From contig JAYFPL010000077.1 in assembly GCA_034927775.1 (NCBI GenBank), forward strand, positions 1-64,000: a DNA stretch of 64,000 nt, given 5' to 3'. The position numbers were made by a program, and so were the translations under genes. This stretch comes from IOR16 sp034927775 (lineage in GTDB: Bacteria > Bacillota > Clostridia > Peptostreptococcales > Anaerovoracaceae). The notes under the pieces are model-generated. The model did no database searches, had not been told where the DNA came from, and saw only the letters and a list, made by a program, of their open reading frames with translations. The stretch's first letter is position 1. Every line of letters starts with the position of its first letter. Below, piece by piece: positions 35,509 through 45,526 of the stretch.

Positions 35509-35997
35509 TTACTGCGGTACAACACTTTTACTTGTGTTGTCCTTCTCTTCTTCATTGTCCTGTTCTTCTTGCTCGCTAGCATTCTTTGGTACAATATAAA
35601 TCTTTTCTCCAGATTTAATCATATGAAGCTGTGTTCTAGCCTGTTCTTCAATATATTCCTCACTATTAACTTGCAGCAACTGTTCTTCCAATCTGGCTTG
35701 TTCTTTTAACAGTGCATCTTGTCTTTTCATTTCCTCTTGTTCAGCAGCACTTAATGAAACCAAATTGTACACAGTTAGTCCCATAAGCACAGCAATAAGA
35801 AAGAAAGCCGCTGTGTAGACAAGACGATGGCGAACTATTTTGATTGCACGCCGTTCTGATACATTCGGAGTTTTTTCTTTTGCTTTCTTTTTTTCATAAG
35901 CCTCTTTTCGTTTTTGGTTTCGTTGCCGGCGCACTTCTTCAATGTCTATGATCTGACTGCTTTCTTTAAAAGCGCGGCTTCTTCTTTTTTTCGCCAT
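35509..35997 (-). CDS. divIC: DivIC/FtsB-type septum formation initiator
   Basis: A 162-residue division protein: basic cytoplasmic N-terminus (about 1-65), one transmembrane helix (about 66-86) and an extracellular coiled coil (EEMKRQDALLKEQARLEEQL) followed by EEYIEEQARTQLHMIKSGE, the usual DivIC/FtsB end. The tail is acidic. It follows yabP and yabQ, as in many spore formers. The ATG at 35997 is preferred over a GTG three codons earlier. Confidence 0.85.
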   Translation of the reverse strand: MAKKRRSRAFKESSQIIDIEEVRRQRNQKRKEAYEKKKAKEKTPNVSERRAIKIVRHRLVYTAAFFLIAVLMGLTVYNLVSLSAAEQEEMKRQDALLKEQARLEEQLLQVNSEEYIEEQARTQLHMIKSGEKIYIVPKNASEQEEQDNEEEKDNTSKSVVPQ

Positions 35998-36055
35998 GTG
36001 CTTCACCCAGTCTTTCGGAAAAATAAAAATGCACTATTAATCTTTTTTATTGCTT

Positions 36056-36388
36056 TCATATTTTAGCTTTAGATTTCATTATACCATAAAGCTGGCCAAT
36101 AAAAATTGAAAATTTTTTACTTACACAAAATCTCCACAAACACATTCCGCTAAAAAGAGCGACAAAGCTATGGATGCTTAACTGGCCATAACAACAATAA
36201 TATAGAAATGCACAAGTTATAAAGGACGCGAAAATCCAAAAAGTAATTTCTAATATCATTTTCATAAATCCATTTTTCATTCTTTTTCCTTTATAAAGCT
36301 CTAATAATTGATAGAAGAACATGACCGTTATTCCCGCATAAAACATAACAAAAATATCAAACACTTGTCTATGTATGAGCGGATTCAT
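36056..36388 (-). CDS. yabQ: Spore cortex protein YabQ
   Basis: A 110-residue membrane protein with three or four hydrophobic helices, matching YabQ of the sporulation cluster, needed for spore cortex formation. The AAAGGA box selects ATG 36388, which overlaps the yabP stop codon in an ATGA arrangement. Position between yabP and divIC strongly supports the call. Confidence 0.85.
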   Translation of the reverse strand: MNPLIHRQVFDIFVMFYAGITVMFFYQLLELYKGKRMKNGFMKMILEITFWIFASFITCAFLYYCCYGQLSIHSFVALFSGMCLWRFCVSKKFSIFIGQLYGIMKSKAKI

Positions 36389-36663
36389 TTCAGCATCCTT
36401 TCCAACCAATTTTTATCTTGCTTTTCTTTTTTTTCTGTATATGCCATAGAGTGAAAGAAGCCATTCACCACCACTTTTCCTTCTTCTAAATCCAGACTCT
36501 GAATGTGTAAATGATTTCCTTTTAATTGCATTCCTCCTTGATCAATATCTAATAAAACAGTATCCTCATTAAAATTTGCTACATCCTTTACCCCAGTAAC
36601 AACCATTCTTTCTCGGTTCTCCATATAAATGCTATGGGATCTCTTTCCTTTAATATCGTCCAT
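36385..36663 (-). CDS. yabP: Sporulation protein YabP
   Basis: A 92-residue YabP-family protein: HSIYMENRERMVVTGVKDV at residues 10-28, then FNEDTVLLDIDQGGMQLKG. In Bacillus it acts in spore coat/cortex assembly. AAGGAGG before the ATG at 36663 fixes the start. First gene of the yabP-yabQ-divIC run. Confidence 0.9.
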   Translation of the reverse strand: MDDIKGKRSHSIYMENRERMVVTGVKDVANFNEDTVLLDIDQGGMQLKGNHLHIQSLDLEEGKVVVNGFFHSMAYTEKKEKQDKNWLERMLK

Positions 36664-36714
36664 AAAAAAACACCTCCTTGCCATACACTTTATGACAAGG
36701 AGATATCTTTTATG

Positions 36715-38541
36715 TTATTCAATGTTTCGTTGCCCTCGAATTGGTGCCAAAGGAAGGATTATGGTTGCCTTTGTGCCCTTTCCTTCATAACTCTCAATTT
36801 CTATAGTGCCTCCATGTTCCTCTACAATCTGCTTTGAAATAGAAAGACCCAGTCCGGTACCTCCCATCGCTCTTGATCTTGCTTTATCAACCCGATAAAA
36901 GCGTTCAAAAATACGAGGAATTTCAGATTCTGCCATACCAATACCGTTATCGGTTACAATTATTTTTGCTTGTCCATCCGTCCTAACCGCATCAATATCA
37001 ATGCGGCCACCCTCTTGCGTATATTTGATGGCATTACTTAAAATATTTAACAACACTTGCTCAATGCGATCTTTATCGATGGTAACCATAATTTTCTGCT
37101 CACCATCAAAAATACAATTAAGATGCTGTTCTTTTTGTTTTGCAGTCATTTCAACCTTTGTTACAACAGATCGTAACAGCCAAATTAAATTGCTATCTTT
37201 TTTATACCATTTTTCTTGTTTATAGTCTAATCTAGATAACTGCAATAAGTCTTTTACCAAACGATTCATACGGTCGGCTTCCGTATCAATAATCTTGAGA
37301 AAGCTTTTAGCCACTTCCGTATCTTCAATCGTTCCATCCATTAACGTCTCTGTATAGCTCTTGATTGTCGTTAATGGTGTTTTTAATTCATGGGATACGT
37401 TTGCAACAAAATCTGTTTGCATATTTTCTAACTTTTGCCGTTCCGTAATGTCTTGCAAAATAATTATAATTCCAACATCTTCTTCATTTTCATCCCGGAA
37501 ACGATCGTATCGAATTGCAAACGCTGAAGCACCATAATTAAAAATTTCCTGTCCGCTTCCTTCTTTGCAGTTCTCTTTTAGATTTTCTAAATCAAATATT
37601 TTACTATATTTTCGTAAAATATCATTGCAATTCTTCAATTCTAATTCCGGATCCATTATTCCAAGCATTTGCCTTGCTGCTGGATTGGCATGAATAATTC
37701 TTCCGGAAAGATCAATCGCAATCAATCCATCAGCCATATAGTGCAAGATGGTTTCTAATTTACTTTTCTCATTTGAAATTTCTGCTAGTGTAATATTTAA
37801 CTTTTCCCTCAGAAGATTAAACATCTCTGCTAAACGTCCAATTTCATCGTCAGACATAACGCTAACTTCTTGGCTGAAATCTCCTTGCGCCATTTTTTCT
37901 GCTTTTTCGGTTACATCATTAATTGGAACAGTAATACTCTTTGCAATAAAAAACCCAAGCACTACCGTTACCAATAAGGCAAGTACCATAGCTCGAATGA
38001 AAATTAATTTAGATTGTGTTAAAAAATCAAAAACATTCGATAGGTCGGCTCTTATGTAAACCGTTCCTGTAATGTTCCCTTGCTCACCGATTGGAAATGC
38101 AATGCTTTTAATTGGAATGTTTGCTAAATTAACACCATCCGCTTCCGCTTGCTTTCCACCTATCATCGCAGTAGTAAGAAGGGTAGTATTTAGTAATTCC
38201 GCTGCATTTTTTCCAATAATATTTTTGTTTGTAGAAGCAATGATTGTAAAATTGGTATCAACAATGGACATTTCCTCTTGGAAACTATTTTTCCATCCCT
38301 GATCCAAAGTTCTTTGAATTTCTGCACTGTGATTTGCCAGATTATCATATACTTCAAAAGAAGTAAGTAAACCACTGTCTTTTACTGTTTTTGTTAAATT
38401 ATCTCGAATAGAGTTGAGTTGATAAACCTCCAACTGATTTACAATGAAAACAGAAACAATCGTCATTGCTATAAAAACCAACAAAAAGTAAATCAGAACA
38501 ATTCTCCATCGTATGCTGTTCCATCTCTTAGTCCCAAGCAT
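36715..38541 (-). CDS. walK: WalK/PhoR-type sensor histidine kinase
   Basis: A 608-residue kinase: TM1 about 13-35, extracellular sensor about 36-170, TM2 about 178-200, HAMP about 200-252, PAS about 262-330, HisKA with the phospho-acceptor in VSHELKTP near 381 and a complete HATPase domain (N box NAIKYT, DNGIGM, GGTGLGLSI). The start is 3 bases after the walR stop. Layout and pairing match WalKR, which controls cell-wall metabolism, although the usual yycH and yycI genes are absent here, so PhoR is an alternative. Confidence 0.85.
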   Translation of the reverse strand: MLGTKRWNSIRWRIVLIYFLLVFIAMTIVSVFIVNQLEVYQLNSIRDNLTKTVKDSGLLTSFEVYDNLANHSAEIQRTLDQGWKNSFQEEMSIVDTNFTIIASTNKNIIGKNAAELLNTTLLTTAMIGGKQAEADGVNLANIPIKSIAFPIGEQGNITGTVYIRADLSNVFDFLTQSKLIFIRAMVLALLVTVVLGFFIAKSITVPINDVTEKAEKMAQGDFSQEVSVMSDDEIGRLAEMFNLLREKLNITLAEISNEKSKLETILHYMADGLIAIDLSGRIIHANPAARQMLGIMDPELELKNCNDILRKYSKIFDLENLKENCKEGSGQEIFNYGASAFAIRYDRFRDENEEDVGIIIILQDITERQKLENMQTDFVANVSHELKTPLTTIKSYTETLMDGTIEDTEVAKSFLKIIDTEADRMNRLVKDLLQLSRLDYKQEKWYKKDSNLIWLLRSVVTKVEMTAKQKEQHLNCIFDGEQKIMVTIDKDRIEQVLLNILSNAIKYTQEGGRIDIDAVRTDGQAKIIVTDNGIGMAESEIPRIFERFYRVDKARSRAMGGTGLGLSISKQIVEEHGGTIEIESYEGKGTKATIILPLAPIRGQRNIE

Positions 38542-38544
38542 CCT

Positions 38545-39243
38545 TTACGGCCTCCTAAAGTAGTATCCGATTCCCCTTTTTGTCATAATGTATTTTGGAT
38601 CACTGGAGTCATCTTCCAGTTTTTCTCTTAATCTTCGAACGGTTACATCTACCGTACGAATATCGCCGTAGTATTCATATCCCCAAACTTCTTCTAATAA
38701 TTGCTCCCTGGAAAACACTTTGTTTTCACGTTCTGCCAAATATTTTAAAAGTTCAAATTCTCGAAGCGTCAATTCTAAAGGTACTTCATTTTTACGTACC
38801 TCATAACGATTTAAGTCAATCGCTAAATTTCCAAACTCTTGCACATTAGCTGGTGCATCCTGTAGATCAGATACAAAATCTATTCTTCGAATGTTAGCTT
38901 TGATTCTTGCAATCAATTCACGCATACCAAAAGGCTTCGTAATATAATCGTCTGCTCCAAGCTCCAAACCCAGAACTTTATCAACCTCTTCTTCTTTTGC
39001 CGTTAACATTAAAATTGGAACAGTACTCGTCTCTCGTATTTTTTTGCACACAAGAAATCCATCCATAATCGGCAGCATAACGTCCAGTAATATCAGATCT
39101 GCATTTAGTGAAAGTGCCTTTGTCAATCCTTCCTGACCGTCATAGGCTGTTTCTACCTGAAACCCTTCTTTGGCTAAATTAAATTTTATAATATCAGAAA
39201 TGGATTTTTCATCTTCAATGATTAAAACCTTCTTTGTCTCCAT
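38545..39243 (-). CDS. walR: WalR/PhoB-type response regulator
   Basis: A 232-residue OmpR-family regulator: receiver with acidic pocket near residues 9-10 (EDE), phospho-acceptor LLDVMLP near 53 and K near 102 (YITKPF), then a winged-helix DNA-binding domain (TLREFELLKYLA; VDVTVRRLREKLEDD). First gene of the pair with walK. Confidence 0.88.
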   Translation of the reverse strand: METKKVLIIEDEKSISDIIKFNLAKEGFQVETAYDGQEGLTKALSLNADLILLDVMLPIMDGFLVCKKIRETSTVPILMLTAKEEEVDKVLGLELGADDYITKPFGMRELIARIKANIRRIDFVSDLQDAPANVQEFGNLAIDLNRYEVRKNEVPLELTLREFELLKYLAERENKVFSREQLLEEVWGYEYYGDIRTVDVTVRRLREKLEDDSSDPKYIMTKRGIGYYFRRP

Positions 39244-39373
39244 TCTTTTCCTCCTTAACCAAATCCCCTTATTTAATAGTACAAACTATTTCTATTATAG
39301 CAAATAATCAATTCTCAGTCAAAAAAATAAGCAAAGCGGATTACTTCTGCATATTATAAATCAAATTTAGAAA

Positions 39374-40576
39374 TTGGAGTTGAATTTTATGCAAATACAT
39401 CCGCGACTCGTCGCAAAACTGTCTGCTTCAAAGCAGACTCTTTTTCCCGTTATTATATATTCGAAGAAAACTATTTATGAAATCCGCGATTATATTATCA
39501 ATAACTATGGTCCAATAAAATATGAGCTTCCCTTTATCAATGCGGTTTCTGTAGAGCTTCCTGCCGATAAAATTGATACCTTATCAAAAAATCAATCCGT
39601 TCGTCTTATTTCTGATGACCCCTTAGTTTCAAAAATAGGAGGAGCAAAATATAACTCGTTACTTAGTAATCCTAACATCCATTTTAAAACAGCTTACGAT
39701 AATCATCAATTACCAAAACATGAAGCCCTTTATGATAAAAAACGAGGTCAAAATATAGGTATTGCCATCATCGATACAGGAATTTCTCCACACTATGATC
39801 TTATTTATCCTCATAATCGCATAGTCGCTTTTAAAGATTTTATTGAACATCGCACCACGCCTTATGATGATGATGGTCATGGTACTCATGTTGCAGGTAT
39901 TGCCGCTGGAAATGGCTTTGTATCACAAAAATTTGTCGGCACTGCTCCCTGTGCAGATCTTATTTCCATTAAAGCTTTAAATGGTGACGGAAATGGAACC
40001 ACATCTGATATATTAGCTGCAATGCAATGGGTTATTAATAACCGGCGTTTATATGGTATTCGAGTTATTAATCTCTCCTTAGGTGTTTCCACAGATTCAT
40101 CTTATGAGGAAGATCCTTTGATTAAAGGTGCAAATGCCGCAGTCCGTCACGGTCTTACGGTAGTCGCTGCTGCCGGAAACAACGGTCCTGATCGTTGTAC
40201 CATAAATTCCCCGGCTACCAGTCCTTATGTTATTACTGTGGGTGCTGCTGATTTTGCATCTTCTCCTTCGGTTGCACCTTTTTCCAGCCGTGGTCCTACA
40301 CCTGCCGGTGTAGTAAAACCAGATTTGCTTGCACCAGGTGTTGATATTGTCTCATTAGACGCTACCAATCCAAAAGGTTACGTGATGCAGTCCGGAACAT
40401 CAATGGCAGCACCGGTGGTAAGTGGAGCTGCCGCATGCCTCTATGCTCTCTATCCAAATCTAACACCAATGGAAGTAAAACGTATCCTAATGCGTAATAC
40501 ATTGCCTTTGCGTCGTATTTCATCCAATGCACAAGGACGTGGTATCCTAAACTATGAGGTGTTCTTTGAACTTTAA
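39374..40576 (+). CDS. Subtilisin-like serine peptidase (S8), no signal peptide
   Basis: A 400-residue subtilase. The catalytic triad is complete: Asp in IAIIDTGIS near 136, His in DDGHGTHVAGIAAGNG near 172 and Ser in SGTSMAAPVVSGAAA near 345, with oxyanion Asn in AAAGNNGP near 268. A prodomain-like region precedes the Asp. No signal peptide is visible, so it may be intracellular or exported by another route. It is divergent from walR and ends at a strong terminator. Confidence 0.9.
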   Translation: MELNFMQIHPRLVAKLSASKQTLFPVIIYSKKTIYEIRDYIINNYGPIKYELPFINAVSVELPADKIDTLSKNQSVRLISDDPLVSKIGGAKYNSLLSNPNIHFKTAYDNHQLPKHEALYDKKRGQNIGIAIIDTGISPHYDLIYPHNRIVAFKDFIEHRTTPYDDDGHGTHVAGIAAGNGFVSQKFVGTAPCADLISIKALNGDGNGTTSDILAAMQWVINNRRLYGIRVINLSLGVSTDSSYEEDPLIKGANAAVRHGLTVVAAAGNNGPDRCTINSPATSPYVITVGAADFASSPSVAPFSSRGPTPAGVVKPDLLAPGVDIVSLDATNPKGYVMQSGTSMAAPVVSGAAACLYALYPNLTPMEVKRILMRNTLPLRRISSNAQGRGILNYEVFFEL

Positions 40577-40640
40577 TAAGAAAATGGTTTTACTTGAAAC
40601 TACAAATTAACATAGGAAACAAGGTTTCCTATTAATATAG

Positions 40641-40680
40641 AAAAGCGGCAATAAACCAATCTTTGATTCTTGCCGCTTTT
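40641..40680. terminator. Bidirectional terminator
   Basis: AAAAGCGGCAA and TTGCCGCTTTT form an 11-bp stem. It serves the convergent subtilase and M23 peptidase genes. Confidence 0.88.
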
Positions 40681-40686
40681 ATTTTT

Positions 40687-42858
40687 CTATTTTATATAAT
40701 TTAGAGGATTTTTCGGTGTTCCATTGATATGAACTTCAAAATGAACATGTGGCCCAGTACTTCTACCTGTATTCCCTACATTTGCAATGTGCTGGCCCTG
40801 ATACACTTTATCTCCCTTTTTTACGAATAATTTGCTGCAATGTGCATAATACGTTTCACGTCCACCACCATGATTGATAATAACCAAATATCCATATGAT
40901 CCTTTATATCCTGCAAACGTAACCGTTCCGCCATCAGCTGCATTAATTCTTGTTCCTGTCGAACAAGCTAAATCGATACCATAATGCGTTCTGCCCCATC
41001 GTCTTCCAAATTTTGATGTTAATCTAGCTCCTCTTACCGGATATCGATAAGAACCAGTTCCGATAAGCTTCGGAGTTGCTTTTGTTCCAACCAATACAAC
41101 TTGATTCACTGGTTTACTTAAAACCTCACTACTCAACACCGTTCGACTGACCTCTCTGCCGTTATGCCGAACAATTTGAGCAACAACTGCTTGTTGTCCA
41201 CTGCTTCCCATTGATTTCACCGTTTGCTGACCTTTATATAAGGTGGTTGTATTTTCATAAGTAATTTCATATGGGATTGGTAAATTATATCCGGCTGTCT
41301 CTACCGTTTCTACCGTTAATACCGGGCAGTCCTGACTTAAGTACAGTTCTTGCCCAATTTTCAACTTATCCGGCTGTACCGTCGGATTAGATTCAACCAA
41401 TTCACTTTGCTTCATTTTATAAAAAGCAGCAATCTCTGAAAATGTTTCACCTGCTTGCACAACATGCACCTGTTTTTCAACCGCCCCTGTTAACATGTAA
41501 TCAAGTGCTTCTGCCGAATTTTGTATTTTCCCCAATTTTGTATGTACCGGCTTTATTTCAACTTTCTGTGCAAAACCTACTTTGTCATATGTGACTCCGT
41601 CCATAGGCGGTGCAAAGTAATCTTTTACTTGCTGTAACGTTTGGCTAGCTGTTTTTTTATTTTGCAATATCGTCTTTTGCTGGCCTCCAACAAAAATACC
41701 ATAAGCCGTTACCTTTATATCTTTCATATAGGTTAATGTATTAAGGATATCTTCTGTACTATCCAGCTTAAGCCCAAATCCCATAACTCTACGGAAACTG
41801 ATGTCATTTTCCTTATCGATTTCAATTTGCGCATCGTAAGAATCTGCCAATTTTGTACCAATAACATCAATGGTTTTATAAACCTCTTGTTGATCCTTAA
41901 CAATTCCTAATACTTTTCCATTGTAACTATATTCATAAGCACTGATTTGTCCGATGAGCAAACAAACTAAAAGCACTCCGGTTACAATACCTGCAAAGCT
42001 CTTTATAAGCAAAGCCTTATGGTGTTCTGCATAATCTTCAACGCGTTCCAGCCAATGGAAAAATTCATACATCCACATTTCCATTTTAATGGACCATTGA
42101 TCCACTCTATAATCTATACGATTAACCAATTTAGCAGCTTTGTCTGCTATTCTTACTTCTCTTTCAGAAAATAAATCATAAAACCGAGCGGATTGTATTT
42201 GTAAATACTCTTTTCCGATAAAGCAATATTCTTTTAACAGTGCGATTCTCTTTGCCGTGAGTTTTTCATAAGACAATGATCCATCTTGGCGACTAGACGA
42301 TTGTTTCTGAGGCTCTAAAATCTTAGAGATTGCTTTCTGCATCGATTTGAAAACCCGAATTGATGTTTTACCCACTCCCTTCATTTTTAAGAAGAAGGCA
42401 TCAATTGCAGCATCTAATCGCAAGCTCTCTGTTTCTGCTTTTTCTATTTTTTCCTCTAAACCTATTTTAAATATTTCTTCAATTTGTTTATCAAGTTCAT
42501 CAAAATTTTGGTCATCTGCTTTATCTAGAAAATCTGCACCATCTTCAACATTTGCTTTGGATTGTTTCTCTTTATTAACTTTATCTATTTCAATGTCTGT
42601 TACTTCTTTTTTTTCTAAAATTATAGCTGCAGGAATCGTTTCCTGCTCTTCTTTCATACCGTGGTCTTTGTTCTTATTTAGGTCTTCCACGAATCCTTTG
42701 TTTGTATTTTTCTGTTTTGATTTTCTCTTTCTTTTATTGCTTTTAGAAGGATGTTTTTCTTGCTCAAAAAGTATCTTTTCTTGTTTTCTTGTTTCCTGTA
42801 TTTTTTTTAATTGGTCTTCTACTTCGTCCCAATACTCATTACGATTTTCTGACATAGG
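40687..42858 (-). CDS. Membrane-anchored M23 peptidase with LysM and G5 domains
   Basis: A 723-residue protein starting at ATG 42858 behind GGGAGGG. It has a long charged cytoplasmic region (about 1-285), one transmembrane helix (about 290-310), LysM (about 465-510), a G5 domain (about 525-595) and a C-terminal M23 endopeptidase with zinc ligands in THYGIDLA and HVHFEVH. It should bind and cut peptidoglycan at the membrane. An unusually large Lys/Glu-rich cytoplasmic part suggests an inside-out control or scaffold. The start is 17 bases after the DnaD-like gene ends. Similar proteins act in growth or sporulation. Confidence 0.85.
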   Translation of the reverse strand, partial: PMSENRNEYWDEVEDQLKKIQETRKQEKILFEQEKHPSKSNKRKRKSKQKNTNKGFVEDLNKNKDHGMKEEQETIPAAIILEKKEVTDIEIDKVNKEKQSKANVEDGADFLDKADDQNFDELDKQIEEIFKIGLEEKIEKAETESLRLDAAIDAFFLKMKGVGKTSIRVFKSMQKAISKILEPQKQSSSRQDGSLSYEKLTAKRIALLKEYCFIGKEYLQIQSARFYDLFSEREVRIADKAAKLVNRIDYRVDQWSIKMEMWMYEFFHWLERVEDYAEHHKALLIKSFAGIVTGVLLVCLLIGQISAYEYSYNGKVLGIVKDQQEVYKTIDVIGTKLADSYDAQIEIDKENDISFRRVMGFGLKLDSTEDILNTLTYMKDIKVTAYGIFVGGQQKTILQNKKTASQTLQQVKDYFAPPMDGVTYDKVGFAQKVEIKPVHTKLGKIQNSAEALDYMLTGAVEKQVHVVQAGETFSEIAAFYKMKQSELVESNPTVQPDKLKIGQELYLSQDCPVLTVETVETAGYNLPIPYEITYENTTTLYKGQQTVKSMGSSGQQAVVAQIVRHNGREVSRTVLSSEVLSKPVNQVVLVGTKATPKLIGTGSYRYPVRGARLTSKFGRRWGRTHYGIDLACSTGTRINAADGGTVTFAGYKGSYGYLVIINHGGGRETYYAHCSKLFVKKGDKVYQGQHIANVGNTGRSTGPHVHFEVHINGTPKNPLNYIK

Positions 42859-42875
42859 TCCCTCCCTTCTACGTT

Positions 42876-44159
42876 TCACTGATTGCCCGATGCTTTTTTT
42901 AATTTTTCTGCAAAACAACTGCAACGTTCTCCTGTGTCTAATATACCGGTATCCTTACAAAGCGAACAGGTATATTTCAGATCAATGTAATCAATCGTAT
43001 AATTATGTTCTGTTAATAGAAAGGCTTTCTCTCCATTTAAATGAGTAACTTTATGTTTTAATGCATTCATTTGAATCTTAGCATCATCTCTTCCTGAAAG
43101 CATAACCTTAGAAATTTCCATTCCAATCTTTCGAATCTCTTCTTCAATTTCCTTAATTCTCGGTATCTTTTTATATACCTCTTGCCGCTTTTTATGAGCA
43201 ATTGCCTCATTTTTGGCGCGGTCCTCATCATAAGATCGCATAACAATATTAATTGGATTGCTAGGATTGTTCGGACTGATGGCTTGTGTTTGGCTACCCT
43301 TTGTTGCGTCACTTCCTCCGGCATTCCACGATTTTAAAATACTGTTTATGTAATTAATGTTTGGATTTGAAATACCGGTGGTCTTTTTACAAGCCTCAAG
43401 TACCTTGTCAATATCAAAATGCATTTGATCAAACCATGTATCCATAATACGCTTTTCTTCTTCTGTAGCATTTCGCAAAAAACCTAATGCTTTTAACACT
43501 CGTTTATATAGGTAATGTCGATTATCATTTTCCGCCAAATATTTTTCAACGTGACCTATGGTTGTTAAACCCTTGCCAGCCCATTCTTTTACAACCGCGC
43601 CAACATATTTACACTTATTATTCTTTCTATGACTGGTGCAATAAGAATAAGCATACACGGCAAGCTCAGGTGTAATATTATAATCACGAATCCAAGCCAG
43701 AATCTCGGCAGGCTCTTTCCCCTCAAAAAGTCTGCCGATAATCCGTTCAATTTCACTATACATATTTCGAATGGTATCATCATCCATAAGATTCTTTAAA
43801 TGATCCGGTATCTTTTCTGCTTTCTTCTGTTTGTTTTTCTTTCCATATGCCAATTCTCTTAAATTTAGAAATTCGACTTGATAATGGAACTTATCCGCAG
43901 GATCTTTATAATGTTTGCGAATGATACCTTGATTCTCCCAATAACTCCAAGCCTTTAAAACATCCTCATCTGCAATGGAAAGCTGCTTCGCAATAATGCC
44001 ATTTTCAAGAGGTACATTAATATCCGCATACATCAATGCAAAAAGATATACTTTTACATAATCTCCGGGCGCTTGTGCCATATATTCATTAATAAACATA
44101 TTTTCCACACGGGTATCGTGCAAATAATAATCCTTGATGATTTGTCGCTTAAAGTTCAT
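42876..44159 (-). CDS. DnaD-domain protein fused to the N-terminal part of a DnaC-type helicase loader
   Basis: A 427-residue replication protein. The first half is a DnaD-type primosome protein: DYYLHDTRVENMFINEYM at 10-27, winged helix to about 100, and the DnaD C-terminal domain about 125-275. From about 305 the sequence reads as the front of a clostridial DnaC-like loader: RQEVYKKIPRIKEIEEEI, then the zinc motif C398/C401 and C413/C415. The AAA+ ATPase that normally follows the zinc motif is missing; the protein stops 12 residues after it and the next gene is an M23 peptidase. Either a genuine fusion without ATPase or a truncated loader. Confidence 0.8.
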   Translation of the reverse strand: MNFKRQIIKDYYLHDTRVENMFINEYMAQAPGDYVKVYLFALMYADINVPLENGIIAKQLSIADEDVLKAWSYWENQGIIRKHYKDPADKFHYQVEFLNLRELAYGKKNKQKKAEKIPDHLKNLMDDDTIRNMYSEIERIIGRLFEGKEPAEILAWIRDYNITPELAVYAYSYCTSHRKNNKCKYVGAVVKEWAGKGLTTIGHVEKYLAENDNRHYLYKRVLKALGFLRNATEEEKRIMDTWFDQMHFDIDKVLEACKKTTGISNPNINYINSILKSWNAGGSDATKGSQTQAISPNNPSNPINIVMRSYDEDRAKNEAIAHKKRQEVYKKIPRIKEIEEEIRKIGMEISKVMLSGRDDAKIQMNALKHKVTHLNGEKAFLLTEHNYTIDYIDLKYTCSLCKDTGILDTGERCSCFAEKLKKASGNQ

Positions 44160-44201
44160 ATTTTATTTCAATCCTATCTATCTTTTTCTGTTTTACTATC
44201 T

Positions 44202-45494
44202 TTAAAAAATTTCATCTCGAAGAATGGTTTGGTCTCTCTTTGGACCAACCGATATGCTTTTTACCGGTACTCCAAGAATCTCCTCAATTGTTTTAATGTA
44301 TTCCTTTGTTTCTTCCGGAAGCTCTTCGTAAGTCTTGCATCCCGTAATGTCCTTGTTCCATCCCTTAATTTCTCGATAAACAGGTTTGCATTCTTCCAAT
44401 ACATCTAATCTTGCCGGAAAATCAACAATTTGTTCACCTTTATACTCATAAGCATAGCAAAGCTTAATCGTATCAAAGCTACTTAAAACATCTAGCAACA
44501 TCAATGCAATACCAGTTAATCCATTGATGCGTGCAGAATATTTTACAACAACACCGTCAAACCATCCACAACGTCTTGGTCTGCCTGTTGTTACTCCAAA
44601 TTCGTGACCGATTTCTCGAATTTTATCACCGATTTCATCATCTAGTTCGGTAACAAAAGGTCCTTTTCCTACACGAGTCGTATACGCTTTGGTAATACCA
44701 AGTACTTCGGAAATGGAACCTGCACCAATTCCACAGCCTGCGGTAAATCCACCGGATGTCGGGTGAGAGCTTGTTACATACGGATACGTTCCCAAATCAA
44801 TATCAAGCATGGAACCTTGTGCTCCTTCAAATAATACATTTTTGCCTTGCTTAATGGCATCATATACTAAAATACTTGTATCTTTAATGTAAGGTAATAA
44901 ACGCTTTGCATAATCCACATACTCATCTATGATTGCTTGCTTATCCAAAGGCTCTTCCTCAAATAATTTTACAATCATTTCATTTTTTCGATCAATTTCA
45001 TACGATAACTTCTCTATAAAACTAGCTTCATCGAACAGATCACACGTACGAAGACCGCTTCGTTCAATTTTATCCATATAGCAAGGGCCAATACCTTTTT
45101 TAGTTGTACCAATATCAGCCTTCCCTCTTGCTCGCTCATATAGCTCGTCCATTTTTCTATGATAAGGAAAAACGATGTGTGCACGGTCACTTACAAAAAT
45201 TTTCGTTGTATCTACTCCATCTTTCTCAAGCATTTCTAATTCTTCAAAAAAACCGCGTGGATCAAATACAACCCCATTACCAATTATATTTATGGCATTC
45301 TTATTTAATACTCCAGAAGGAATTAGATGAAGCGCGTACTTTTTATCTTCAATAACTACAGTATGACCGGCGTTGTTTCCGCCTTGCCCTCTAACAACCA
45401 TATCCGCCTTTTTTGCAAGATAGTCAATCATCTTGCCTTTTCCTTCATCTCCCCACTGGGAGCCTACAACTGCTAAACCTGACAATGCAATCAC
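44202..45494 (-). CDS. purA: Adenylosuccinate synthase
   Basis: A 430-residue PurA that joins IMP and aspartate using GTP. GSQWGDEGKGKMIDYLA at residues 12-28, GNNAGHTVV near 40 and QGSMLDIDLGTYPYVTSSHP near 225 are diagnostic. Full length. Followed by the DnaD gene 42 bases downstream. Confidence 0.97.
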   Translation of the reverse strand: MIALSGLAVVGSQWGDEGKGKMIDYLAKKADMVVRGQGGNNAGHTVVIEDKKYALHLIPSGVLNKNAINIIGNGVVFDPRGFFEELEMLEKDGVDTTKIFVSDRAHIVFPYHRKMDELYERARGKADIGTTKKGIGPCYMDKIERSGLRTCDLFDEASFIEKLSYEIDRKNEMIVKLFEEEPLDKQAIIDEYVDYAKRLLPYIKDTSILVYDAIKQGKNVLFEGAQGSMLDIDLGTYPYVTSSHPTSGGFTAGCGIGAGSISEVLGITKAYTTRVGKGPFVTELDDEIGDKIREIGHEFGVTTGRPRRCGWFDGVVVKYSARINGLTGIALMLLDVLSSFDTIKLCYAYEYKGEQIVDFPARLDVLEECKPVYREIKGWNKDITGCKTYEELPEETKEYIKTIEEILGVPVKSISVGPKRDQTILRDEIF

Positions 45495-45526
45495 TCCTTT
45501 TTTCTTATCCTATGTTTAATATCTAT

